NCBI RefSeq assembly: GCF_001649575.2
Contig: NC_051431.1
Coordinates: 20,864,203 to 20,928,202, forward strand
Length of the DNA stretch: 64,000 nt
Direction of reading: 5' to 3'
DNA from: Kryptolebias marmoratus
Lineage: Eukaryota; Chordata; Actinopteri; Cyprinodontiformes; Rivulidae
The first letter of the stretch is position 1, and the number at the start of each line of letters is the position of its first letter. The translations under genes and the position numbers were made by a program. This document shows positions 47,701-58,404 of the stretch, piece after piece. A model generated the notes under the pieces. The model saw only the letters and a list, made by a program, of their open reading frames with translations. It did not search any database and was not told the origin of the DNA.

Positions 47701-48839
47701 TATAGTTTTCTAAGCATTTTCTCTACTAAACCAACAAGCTATTACTGGAAGTTTCAAGAGGTTTCAGAAAGACAAAGACACAGAGGATTTCTCTAAATTT
47801 GTGGCTTACAAACACGCACGAAAATGTGTGTATATCATGAGCAGTGATGGATTTCCACTGCTGATTAGTGTTTCAGATCACATCTGAGCAGTGTGCAGGA
47901 ATAAACCCATGAATATTGATTAGTTTCTCCTTCAATACTATGATCTGCAAAGATGTGTATTTTTTTGTCTGACTGACAGTCATTGGGATGGTTAACATCA
48001 CTGTTATCAATAACTTAAGTGTCAACACATGCAGTTTTTTCATCAAAGTGTCATGTCCACAGGTAAGCATTGGCTAACTGCGAGCTTAAGTCATGATGAA
48101 GGCCTAGCAGAGTTAGCTTGGATGACTTACCACATTAGTTCTACATTTCAGTTTGATTCTGCTGTCAGCTGTTCTATAATTTCAGTTAGTTAATGAGCCA
48201 TGGGGCATATACTAGCCCATTTTTAAATGTTCTAATTACAGCCTGTGATTACAGTTAAGGTAATGTAGCACATTTTTAACATTTGTTGCCTGTGTGGACA
48301 GAAAAACTGACAAAGCAATGTACTGTAATGTACTTGATGTTTGACCCAACTTAAGAGGGCTGAGAAAATTTATTGATGTTTTTATTTATTACATTTTTAG
48401 TTGATTAGTTTCAGAGTGGAAAAATGTGAGCTGACAATAAAAATATACCTAATTGTGGAAAATACCTAATGATTATTATGATGGAGCAAAACACTGTATT
48501 CTGCTATCCTTCTGCTCTTAGGCTGCAGGAAATGCATTGATAAGACAGTGCTGCTGAAATACTATGGAAAACTCAACTTTAGATTTAGGTTAGCTTTTTA
48601 TATCTTTTAGCTCTGAACCTGAAAGTGCTTATGTAATAGTTATAGTTAAAAATTATGAGCATCAGTAACACTGCTGGCCTGATTCTGTAAGGAAGTAGAT
48701 ATTCAGGTGACTTTTGGTATGGCACAGATTCCTAGGAGGTTCTCACAATTTGTTTCAGTTCTGACTCAAGTTTAATGTCTCATTTTACTAAAATCATGTC
48801 TTTAAAATGTTTCAATGCATGGGTTGTATTGCTCACTGC
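47701..48839. other. AT-rich sequence, no gene recognised
   Basis: Nothing recognised. Confidence 0.45.
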
Positions 48840-49220
48840 CATTATCCAGAGTGAAAGACAGAAGAAGGAGTCAAAACCAGGATTTAGAGAGGCCAGTCGA
48901 CAAGCAAATAGTAAAACAAAAAAGGTCAGCTGCAGCATAGAAACTGAAAAATAATCACAAAAAAGTATTTATTTATTTTTATTTAACCTTTATTTAACCA
49001 GGCAAATCCCATTGAGATCACAGATCTTTTTTTTCAAGGGAGGGCCACGGCCTGAAGGCAGCCTAAAACTAGAACTCCATCACAGGAAAAAAACAACAAA
49101 CCAAATAGGAAATACCTTATACTGACAAAATGGGAAAGAGAATCAGACACTGAACTAAGACAAACAAGCAGCATATAGAGTGGGAGAAGTGATTAAATAG
49201 GGTAACATGGTGATATGGAA
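48840..49220 (-). mobile_element. Possible decayed LTR-element DNA with nested insertion
   Basis: Purine-rich text such as 'gtgattaaatagggtaacat' near 49190 resembles the body of the family L LTR at 44498-44995. Ends and duplications could not be placed, so the call is weak. The retroposon tail at 48968-49062 lies within it. Confidence 0.25.
48968..49062 (-). mobile_element. Retroposon 3' tail fragment
   Basis: 'ttatttttatttaaccttta', 'tttaaccaggcaaatcccat' and 'tgagatcacagatc' are the reverse complement of the tail at 10808-10871 and extend further into the element ('caagggagggccacggcc'). Confidence 0.7.
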
Positions 49221-49587
49221 AATGCAACTGAGGAGGTATTTTAGATAAAGTCACCAACACTATTTGGTTAAATTTACAGAAATGGTATATCTTATGCTGT
49301 TAATTTGGTGCTTTGAGTAAATATCTGGCATCGGAATCTGATGCTAATGACCACCCTGTGTGTGGTCCTGACAAAACAACTTGATGAGTTGCCTTGGGAG
49401 TGAGACTGAGCTTTAGCAAAAAAAACAACAAAAAAAACCCCTGAATCATTCAGTCACCCACGCAGGTGTAAACATCATTGTTTCCAAAAATCTCAGCCAA
49501 CATGTCAACATTTAAAATGGAGTTCTTCAAGGCAATAACAATTAGGTATAGTTTGCCAAAATTTATTTGTAGTAAAAATTCACACAG
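49221..49587. other. Sequence with nothing recognised
   Basis: A-rich patch near 49418-49440; no repeat or exon recognised. Confidence 0.45.
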
Positions 49588-49690
49588 TTACAAAAAAATC
49601 TTTGGGCCACGAGATAAATTGATAATCTGTCCAGGGTGTACTGTGTCACTTGCCTATTGACTGCTGGGATAGGTGCAATCTCCCAGGCCA
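49588..49690 (+). repeat. Teleost 'gacctgtccagggtgtacc' repeat, 3' part
   Basis: 'aatctgtccagggtgtactg', 'cacttgcctattgactgctg' and 'ggataggtgcaatctcccag' match the 3' half of the family. Confidence 0.75.
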
Positions 49691-50339
49691 AAGAAGGTAC
49701 TTAAAAAAGCTAATATGATGAGTAAGCATGCTTTTTGTGTTAGTTTGTGTTTTGTCATGTTTTATCATGTTGCTTAGGCCGTGTTTACACTACTCCTGAT
49801 ACTTCTAAAAATGGACATTTCTACCTGTGTTTGCACCACTTGTCCTCACAAAAATGTAGTTTTGATGAGAAAGCATGAAATAAAAAAAAACTCAGCTTTT
49901 AGTGGTTCAAAATAGACTTAACAAATGCATTTTTTATTTTTATGTGTAGTCTTAACAGAATTAAGTGCATATTTTGTCTATTAAGCCACTTTGTTTTTGT
50001 TGTGTGATTCAAACCTTTGATGTGTGTGTCATTTTTAAGTGTACATTTATTGCTATTTAGTGTGATACGTGGTTTTTGAAAGCATTGGTTTGTGTTTTAA
50101 CTTCTGCTTTTTGGTTTCATCGTAATTCGTGCTGCACTCTCATTTGATCTTGAAAAACTTCTCACTTTGACACATTAAGAATCTCCTTTGCCCTCAACTT
50201 GCATCCCTCATTGACAACTGCAATTTCAGTGCAATAAAAATCCACCATACTTAAAGCAAGTAAATCTGTCTTGCTCTACTAGCACTTTTTTTTCATTAGC
50301 AGAAGAAGAAACGATGCTGACTCTACATTTTTAGTGCAG
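49691..50339. other. AT-rich sequence, no gene recognised
   Basis: 'taggccgtgtttacactact' near 49778 recalls one end of a fish DNA transposon, but no matching second end was found, so it is not called. Confidence 0.4.
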
Positions 50340-51000
50340 TGTATATATTCCTGTGTTTCATTCAGTAGTCTCCTCTCCACACTCTGTCACTTTTACTCTC
50401 TGCCAATCCGTCCTCCATACTCTCACCACCATCTTCATCGCCTCATCACCCATCGCCTCTTAGTCTCCACCCCCAACCCCCCCTCTACCTCCACGGTGTG
50501 GGGCTGCTTTCTCCCTGCAACATTTGTCTCTCATTTGAAATGAAGAGGAAATGCCTCCCTGTGGGCTCACAAGTGGCCCATCCTGGGGGCCTGGCTGAGA
50601 TTGATGCCTGTGATCCAGCTGTGCTGATTTACTCCCCGTACCCACAGGGGAGCGGGAGATTACACCGTGCTCTGCTGGAGAGGACAAGAGGCAGACAGAC
50701 AAAACGAGAGCACGAGAGGGAGATATAGTAACAGAGTTAAGGAGACAGAGAGAAAGAGACAGATGTCATGAGGTAGATGAAGTCCTGAGGGTCCTCTTGT
50801 AGCTCTCCATCTTCTTGTTTCCAGACCATGGCTTTCATTACCTCTCGGCATAAGTGTGCTACAGGAGCTGCGTTTAATGATTACCATTCACTTTTTTTTA
50901 TAATTTTAGGAGGGGCAAAAAGAAAAAAAATAGCCTGACTGAAGCTCTGCGCATGATATACACATTGGGCTTGTAATGTAAAAAGAAAATCGTTACAGGA
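50340..51000. promoter_or_regulatory. Candidate regulatory block
   Basis: C-rich at 50380-50500, then GC-balanced unique DNA to about 50660 ('gggcctggctgagattgatg', 'ccagctgtgctgatttactc'), then purine-rich to 50765. 50870-50940 has 'tttaatgattaccattcact'. Overlapping frames on both strands reflect composition. No splice-supported exon was recognised. Confidence 0.3.
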
Positions 51001-51355
51001 GTCCCAAGTGGAAAGAACAGGGAAAGAAACAAAACAATGTCAGGAGTCACAATTCAAACTGTGTATTGGCATTCAATAAGGCAAAAAACACGCCTCGGCT
51101 GACCACTCCCTGGTGGTGGCAGAACCAATCTATAGTTGTTATCTCAGCATTGATTCAAACATTATCCTCTTGAGGTCGTCTGTATCCAGCTCGCACCAAC
51201 ATGTGTCTTAAATGTATCTTGCACCATCATTAGTTTATTGACCCCGTCTGCTGCCACTAACTTGGAACCGAACGTAGCGACTGATCATAGGTCGAAGATG
51301 AATAATAACACTCTATCGAGACAAGTGACTTCGTGCTCCTAAAAATCCATTGTAA
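51001..51355. other. Unique sequence, nothing recognised
   Basis: GC-balanced, repeat-free sequence leading up to the N and C-run. No exon or motif cluster I can support. Confidence 0.4.
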
Positions 51356-51377
51356 NCCCCCCCCCCCCCCCCCCCCC
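51356..51377. other. Ambiguous base plus 21-base C homopolymer
   Basis: An N at 51356 is followed by 21 cytosines. Pure C-runs of this length are rare in fish DNA and hard to sequence, so this is probably an unresolved homopolymer or local assembly weakness. Confidence 0.7.
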
Positions 51378-51439
51378 TAAATCCAATGTCCCAATAACTT
51401 TCAGAAACCAAAGAGGCTTTCTACATTGTTATAATATCA

Positions 51440-51930
51440 CCTTGACAAAAAAATAAAGTTTAACCTTTAATTTTATTGTGAAAGATGAGAGCGATAGAGC
51501 CGTGGATTTAATATCTGTAGGAAGAACAATACTTGTCAAAGCTGGATGACTTATTTTCTATAAATGGAACTTAAATGAAATCTGTCATTGCTGCCAAGTT
51601 TATTTATGGTTTGCTTTGTAACACAAGCATAAATGTTAAAATGGAGATGAATGTTTCCTGGTAGTAAAAGACAGGAAAGAAAGCTTTTGTTTTGAACATT
51701 TATTGACACTTTAAATCTTGCTGTCTGCCAAAGCATAATCCCGCTGGCTGCAAAGAAAATGTACTTTTCCCTTTGAGAGTTTTACTCCGGTAAGTTTTAT
51801 GCACTGAATTTATGGTTTTAGAAAAATAAGCTGACAGCGCACCGCCTGCTCTGCCCATTTCACCTTTAACAAGAAAGATGCTGGTGCTGATATAGTTCCC
51901 TAGAGGGAAGGTTGCACACAAATACTCGAT
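51440..51930. promoter_or_regulatory. Candidate regulatory block (CNE-like)
   Basis: About 490 bp free of recognised repeats with enhancer-like texture: 'tttaacctttaattttattg' (homeobox-like), 'gccaagtttatttatggttt' (forkhead-like), 'tttgaacatttattgacact', and 'gctgacagcgcaccgcctgc'. Minus-strand frames of 61 and 73 codons cross it but lack splice sites and familiar domains. Confidence 0.35.
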
Positions 51931-53787
51931 GAACCATTGTTACATGTATTGTGAATGTCCATATCCTTATCTAGATATGTATTTAAGGATGAGACCTTCA
52001 TTGATGTGTGAATTACATGTTCTTTAATTGTGTCAACTCAGATTTGTAAGTGGTTATATGACCTTCCAGGGGGATCCCCTGGTTTATCTGTGGCTCACTG
52101 GGCATTGATTTGGTGGCAATAGAAACAAATGACCTGTTGAGTTTGGTTACATCATGGCTTTACAAGACAAACACTCCCTCTTGGTTCTGCAGTTCTACAG
52201 TGAGCAGAGTGTTTGCAGTATCCTCTGATCATCTTACGGGGGTTAAGTGCCAGCATCTGATGAGTTGAAGCTGCATTGAACCCTTTGCTCACAGCTTTGT
52301 TCAACAACACAGGAAAAAGGTCGACATTTTATGCACTATATCAGTGTTAGCTGCACATAAAGTGTGAAGTCAGATACATAGAATATGCAGCACTTTAAGC
52401 ATTCTACTTTCACATAAGCTAAAAGCATTCCTTGCATACCTTATTCATCTAAATCAACCTCTAAACATGTACGCAGCACCTCTAATACCACCAGCTGCCA
52501 TCTCAGGTTATCCCTAATATTTGCCAATAGACGGAAAGCAGACGTTAAATTGATATTATGCACTTGCACACAAAAAGCAGATTTATAGTATTTAGGGATA
52601 AATGCATAGCCATAATGGGTTCCCAGAAAATAGTATTCCCCATGACTCTAGAACACAGCAGATTGAATTGTTTCACCAGGCCAGCTTTGCTACTATAAAC
52701 TATTTTCCAATTTCTATGCTAAATTGCACAGGCCATAGCAAGGAACAGAAGATGACACGCATAAAAAGCACATCCACACAAACAGGTGTTTGTTTAAGAT
52801 TGTAACCGCCGAGAATAAAGTGCAAAATGAATTGCTTTTTACATTCAGTAGAGGTGTTTACTATGCCCAGTGAGCCAGCAGGCAGCTGCACACAGGCCAA
52901 AGTCTGGAGCAAATCATCTGAGTAACTGTACACATATTCAACTGCTTCTACTTATCCAATTATATGTTTCTTACTCATAATATACTAAAATATATTGTTT
53001 TTAATTATTTTGATATAAAATAATCACAGGGACTTCATAAACATTCTTACCAGAGGTGTGGTCTTGAGTCACAATGCTGATGATTTAGAACTTGATTTGA
53101 TGAAATCACAAAAGATTTGATGAAACTTGACTCAGACTTTAACATCAATGACTTGTGACTTCACTCACACTCTTTTGACTTGATATCTACCACCAAACTA
53201 AAAGTATCTTATTTAAACAAAAGTATGTCACTGATACATTCCTTGAATCGGCTAATGTTAGCTGTTCATCTAGTTCGCACTAAAAGCCTGATTAGACTGA
53301 CATGGAACTCATGGTGAGACCAAATTATGAAATAAAGAAGACAGAGTTACAGCTTATACCTGTGTTTTAGACTCACTGTGTCCTTGTTTTTAACAGTAGG
53401 TGGTACAACTAAAAACGTACCAAAACAAATCTGTTCACAGATTCTGCTGTGCTGCACATCGTGTTTTACAATGCACTACTCACACAAAAAAATCCATAAA
53501 CTGAGATGTGCAAGAGAGTTGTGATGGGCATTGTTGCAATAACAAATACTTTATGTTACATACATTGAAAATGTACGCAAAAATAAACAATCTTTTGTAG
53601 TACTAGGTTACTGTTTCCTGTGGAAAGCAACATTAGGACTCCTTTTATCTGATCAAGGACAGGTGCACTTGCTGCTTGTTCTGTCAAATAAATGCTCAAT
53701 TTAAGAAGAATTCATTCATTGTTTTTGCTTAAGTAAATTAGCAATGAAATAATATGATCATCTTAATATCTAATTAAAAAGAAAAAA
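51931..53787. other. Non-repetitive sequence, no gene recognised
   Basis: Unique-looking DNA without recognised transposons. Short frames near 52602-52933 overlap on opposite strands. Conserved regulatory DNA cannot be excluded in 52040-52330. Confidence 0.35.
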
Positions 53788-54500
53788 GCATTTCTTGAAG
53801 GAATGCATATCACCCGTCACCTTTCACACTGGCATTTCAAACTCAAGTCATTATTATGTTGAAAAACGACAAAGTTAGAGCTTCTTTTTTAAATAGCAAA
53901 ATAACCATTATGCATGATCCCACGCAATATTGCGAGGACTGTTTGCATTTGGAGTATGGTCGGTTAAAGACTCAACTATTATCACACCAAACCTTAGCTT
54001 ATCTGTAGAATTTCTTGACTTCTAGCCATTTTTTGGTTGGGTAGGTTAGAATAGCTGTGGCAACTATCTTCAATTGGGTAAACACCTAGTTAAGCAGTTT
54101 GAGATACACATCCAATTGTAATTTTCTGAAAATTCATTAAAATAGGTCCAGAGGGTCACAAGATATTTTGCTAATAGAGAAAGACACTTGCCTCCAATAG
54201 TTATTGTTAAAGTTTTAAACACAGATCTCAATGGATCAGTTAATGCATAGAGTATATGTTCTAAATGACTCTCAGCTACTGCCACGTCAAATTTTAGCTC
54301 AATATCTGTAAACCTGACTGAATCAAAAATTTTTTGTATCGTTTAAGATTAATTAGCTGTGGCCAACTTGAATTGGGTTGACTCCAAAGGTAAAGCAGTT
54401 GTAGATGTCCATCCAATGATTGCTTTTTGAGAGTTTCATTCAAATCTGTCCATTGGTTTATGAAATATTTTGCTAACATGACATACAAATAAAGTTTTAA
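53788..54500 (-). mobile_element. Family A element, two units, 5'-truncated
   Basis: The 3' hairpin GCATTTCTTGAAGGAATGC (53788-53806, one mismatch) is followed by 'atcacccgtcacctttcaca', 'gttgaaaaacgacaaagtta' and two units. Their repeated landmarks are 'cacaccaaaccttagct'/'cacgtcaaattttagct', 'cttcaattgggt'/'cttgaattgggt', and 'agatattttgctaa'/'aaatattttgctaa'. The copy ends after the second unit without the GGTGATAA terminus. Confidence 0.85.
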
Positions 54501-54865
54501 AATCTCCAGAAAAGACTGACAGGGAAAGTTACTTTTAGCTTTTAGTGACAACCTTTATGGAACAAACATAAATTAGTCATTGTTTATCTGGATGTGATGA
54601 GTCGGCATTAATGTGACATTTAGAGGACATTTGCGAGTCAATAGAGAGGTGATTGAACGCAGCTGGACTCTGAAGTGAACCTTCACCTCGGGTATGCAAA
54701 CGAATGAATGGTTTGCAGTGTTTGCATTTGTGTTCATAATATTTCCAGCAAGGGCATACTTTGAAAGTCAAAAAACTCCATCATTTGAGATTAGTGTGTA
54801 ATCCTTGTGAATTCAGTTTAACATTCCTGGCTGGATTGTTTTGCACACAAACACTAAGCAGGATC
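54501..54865. other. Spacer between two opposed family A copies
   Basis: No repeat recognised; the sequence looks unique. Confidence 0.5.
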
Positions 54866-56066
54866 ATTATCACCCACCGTCTGAGGCAAAGGTGTAGCAA
54901 TAACGTTTCAGCCCATGTCTGTGTGTGTCTGTTAGTGTGTTTGTTTACCGAATCGCTGAACGGATTTTAATGAAACTTTCAGAAAGTAATCATTAGATGT
55001 ACATCTAAAACTGATTAACTTTGGAGTCAACACAAATCAAGAATTTAAATTAGGAAACACAAAAATGGTCATACCTCAGTCAATTCTACATACATTGCAC
55101 TAAACTTCGGTGTAGTAATAGTCGAGACTGATACCCAACATACACTTTGTACACTAACTGACCATGTGACATCTATGTTTAAAACTTTGGCATTAGCTAT
55201 CAGAGTCAATTCTGTTTGTCTGTTAACAAAATATTTAATGAACCACTGGACGGATTTTAATGAAACTTGCAAGAAATACTCATTGGCTGTCTCTGTATGA
55301 CTGATTAACTTTATTAGCCAATGTAAGATGACTGCCACATCTAACTCCTCTTAGAAAAGACAAAAATGACTATATTTCAGTCAACTGTACAGATATTGTG
55401 CTAAAGTCCGATGTGGTTGTAGCTGAGAGTCATTTCCAACATGTACTCCAAGTGCTACTCATTGCACAAGATCTTTGCTTAAAACTTTAACATTAACTGT
55501 TGGAGTTTACCTTATTTGTCTGTTAAAAAATCTCATGAAGCACAGGATAATTTTCAGTGAAAATATTAGAAACTAACCACTGAATTTACAACTACATCTA
55601 AATACCTTTTGGAGTCAATCCAGTTCAATGTGGCTACCAAAATGTCTATAACTCAGTCATATTTGTGACACGTGCTGACAAAATGGGTCAAAATGACCAC
55701 AGGCTTCAACAACAATAAAAATCAAATTTTCAAATGGCACCCTCATAAAGTTAGCTTGTTTCCAGTTCAGGTGATAATTCACTAAATTTTAATAAAATGG
55801 GTAAAATTTGTAAGCTTTTGAGATAAAAAATTTGAAAATAAAAATAAGTCATCAATGAAAAATTCCTCATTCTGACTCGTTTTTCCAGCACAAGTCACAT
55901 TTATAGCTTAGAATCATTCACAACATATTCTGAGTGACATCTTGTGACTTTACATGAGGCTGTATCTAACTGTAATATTAAGGTTTGACTGAAATGGCTA
56001 CAACGTCAACCTGAGATGATCTTAGATATCTCAGGCATGAAAGACAGTGGACGATGTGCACTTTTT
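54866..56066 (+). mobile_element. Family A element, longest copy, three units
   Basis: It starts TTATCACCCACCGTC, then 'tgaggcaaaggtgtagcaat' and 'tgtctgtgtgtgtctgttag'. Three units follow: 'cggattttaatgaaact' at 54961 and 55251, and the diverged 'gataattttcagtgaaaa' near 55546, a period of about 290-298 bp. 55700-55890 matches other copies poorly and may be an insertion. The 3' region resumes with 'aaggtttgactgaaatggct' and 'tcaggcatgaaagacagtgg', and the terminal hairpin is lost. This copy best shows the family's architecture. Confidence 0.85.
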
Positions 56067-56279
56067 TCCAAAACATGGTCGGGTTTGAATTTTAGTCGAA
56101 CTAACATTTTGTGAAATTATTTCAAAAAGCATTTTAGTTACAAAGACTAAAGCAGTGCCAACCTTCTTATACTGCAAATCCTAGAAGTGTTAGATAACAG
56201 TAAATGAAGAATGTAATTCAAAGTTCCAATGAACTGTATGCCTTTCAGATCTACTTTCTATATTTATAGATATTGTAAT
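56067..56279. other. AT-rich sequence, nothing recognised
   Basis: No feature recognised. Confidence 0.45.
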
Positions 56280-56660
56280 AATATAGTATTGTTCAGAGGC
56301 TTCCCTATTCACCTGGTGTGCTATCTCATGTAATTACAGAACACACATCTTCTGTGACAGTGCAATCATAACACAAGATGCAGACAAGAAAGTAACAATA
56401 TCCCGTGGAGATAAAATGAGTTTACAACAGAGATCTATTAGGAGGGCTGTAAACATGTCCTTCAGTTATGGATCCATTCATATCCACATAACTCTCCACT
56501 AAACCCATTCTTGCCTATTAATGGACTCCTTGACATGTGGTTTGGGTTGCTTAGCTCCTCTGTAATCAGCTGGGGCACCCCCTAACTTTATGGGGCAAGG
56601 AGATTCAAATAAACAGATGGCAATCTAACTGGAGCACTGGAGACTCTTCCAAGTTTGAAG
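56280..56660. promoter_or_regulatory. Candidate regulatory block (CNE-like)
   Basis: Repeat-free block with 'ctcatgtaattacagaacac', 'gtgacagtgcaatcataaca', 'ctattaatggactccttgac' and 'ctctgtaatcagctggggca'. Several homeodomain-type ATTA/TAAT cores lie in otherwise GC-balanced DNA. No long frame. Conservation is not demonstrable here. Confidence 0.35.
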
Positions 56661-57516
56661 TGTGCCCTTATTTATCACATATTTGACTTGTTTTCCTTTA
56701 AGCTACACTTCTTGTTCATAATTTATAGAATAAAATCTCTATGTTATGTTTACCATGCTGTGTTCAAAGTTGTGTATAAATCATTATTGCACAGCTTTAA
56801 CATCGTATAATTACTTGTGTTTTTGGACAGAGTAGGATGCTAAGGACAGGGTGAGCTGGAAGCAGCAGTGGTGACCCTTATAGGGAGCAGCTAATAGTAG
56901 AGGGTATACCTGTGTAAGGTTCCTTACTTTTTTCTGAAGCTTCTGTACAAAAACTGTTTATCTTTCAGCATTTAAAATAAAATGTTGTATTTATGTAGCA
57001 TTAACCCAAGACGGAGTCTGGGATGCATCCGTGTATCTGTGTCCGTACAACAGTCGGAGGATATTTGCTGCAATTTTTGCTGGCTTTCAAAGCAAATATC
57101 AGTGTGTCCCAGCTGAGAAGGCATTACAGGCTGTTGATTTGAGCAGCGCTCGGGACTCACTACCATAATCTGCATCTGTTCTTAGGTGCGTTGTACAGGT
57201 GGCTGTTAAGGAGAGGCAGGCTAGGGAATTTGGTTAATTAAGCAGGGTAAACAGCAGATAACTGCGAGCCAGCCTGGTGGGACCACAGAAGTATCAGACT
57301 TGGGATATCATCCACACCCCTAAGCAAGAAAAGTGATTTTTTAACCCCCATTTTCATGTTTTTTTGATGTTAATCTTGCTGGCTAAAATGTATTTACAGA
57401 TTGCAGCTGTTAGGTTAATAGATCCTTGGAGATCCATTGTGAAATAGTGAGCTGTCATCCATGACCATATTCCTTTCTTGTAGTGTAAAAAGTGCTTATT
57501 TTGTAGAGTTTTGATT
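56661..57516. other. Unique sequence, possible regulatory DNA 56990-57310
   Basis: About 56990-57310 is repeat-free and GC-balanced ('gcagcgctcgggactcacta', 'ttggttaattaagcagggta'). The remainder is AT-rich. No exon recognised. Confidence 0.3.
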
Positions 57517-57712
57517 AAAGGCCTAGCATTTATTGAAGAAATACATAACACCCCATATATTACATGCCAAAGTTTTATGCTGAATCAAATTATGCTTTCC
57601 AAGAGTCTGACTAAAATCTGTCCACTGGTTCATGCTATACTTTGCTAAAGCTACAAAAAAAACATTAATATTGTCTTATTATTGCCATATTCTTGGCAGT
57701 GGGTGATACTAG
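57517..57712 (-). mobile_element. Family A internal-deletion derivative with both ends
   Basis: Begins 'taaaggcctagcatttattg' (3' terminus and hairpin remnant), passes 'tacatgccaaagttttatgc', jumps directly to 'ctaaaatctgtccactggtt' and 'atactttgctaaagctac', and ends 'attgccatattcttggcagt' then 'gggtgata' (5' terminus). At about 196 bp it keeps both ends but lacks nearly all of the unit, like a MITE-style deletion derivative. Confidence 0.75.
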
Positions 57713-57839
57713 TGTATGCCACATAATTACAACAAATCAGACAAAACAATATAATGATAGATGGATGGATTTGTGTGTGGCACTGTCAGTCAAGACAGCC
57801 AAATTTATAGGCTTCTGCAGTTCTTTCTTTTCCAAACTG

Positions 57840-58060
57840 AAGCATCCATCCATACATCTATTTTCTTTACCCGTGTTTTTCTTTTCCAGATCGCAGAGGA
57901 GGTAGTGCCTATTTCCAACCTGTCATTGTGCAAGATTCAGGTTACACCCTGGACAGGTCGCAAGTTCATCACAGGGACACAGAGACAAACAACCATTCAC
58001 GCTCTCACTCAGACTCAGGGACAAGTGAGGTTACAAGTCCATCACTGGGCTCAAATTGAT
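57840..58060 (-). repeat. Teleost 'gacctgtccagggtgtacc' repeat, 3' half
   Basis: Begins 'catccatccatacatctatt' (reverse of the GGATGGATG tail), then 'gcctatttccaacctgtcat', 'ttacaccctggacaggtcgc', 'tcatcacagggacacagaga' and 'acaaccattcacgctctcac'. It directly precedes a family A copy. Confidence 0.85.
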
Positions 58061-58084
58061 TTTAGGAATGCATCAAGAAATGCA

Positions 58085-58404
58085 GGTAAGCAAAACTAAT
58101 GTGCAATGTGTAGTGCTGATAGTATGTGTTGTGGATAATGTTCAGCCACTACATCTGCAAAATTGGCTGAGTTGAAGCCATTTATGTAATTTATGAGGTC
58201 AGTTGGATGTGGCAGCCATCTTGAATTGGGTTGATTTAAAAGTTAAGCTGTTTGAAATGTACATCCAGGGACTTCTTTCTGTGACTTTCATTAATGTCCG
58301 TTCACTGATTCATGAGATAGTTTGCTAATGTTACAGACAAACAAACGTGCACCCAAACACAGACATGCGCAAGAACATTATTGCCGTTCGCCTTTGGGTG
58401 ATGT
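58085..58404 (-). mobile_element. Family A element, 5' part, one unit
   Basis: 'agtatgtgttgtggataatg', 'gtggcagccatcttgaattg', 'gaaatgtacatccag' and 'gatagtttgctaatgttaca' mark one unit. The 5' terminus is 'acattattgccgttcgcctt' then 'tgggtgatgt'. The 3' end is missing where the teleost repeat at 57840-58060 lies. Confidence 0.8.

Noticed and set aside
49770..49850. Possible DNA transposon end 'ggccgtgtttacacta'
   Set aside because: No inverted second end or target duplication could be found nearby.
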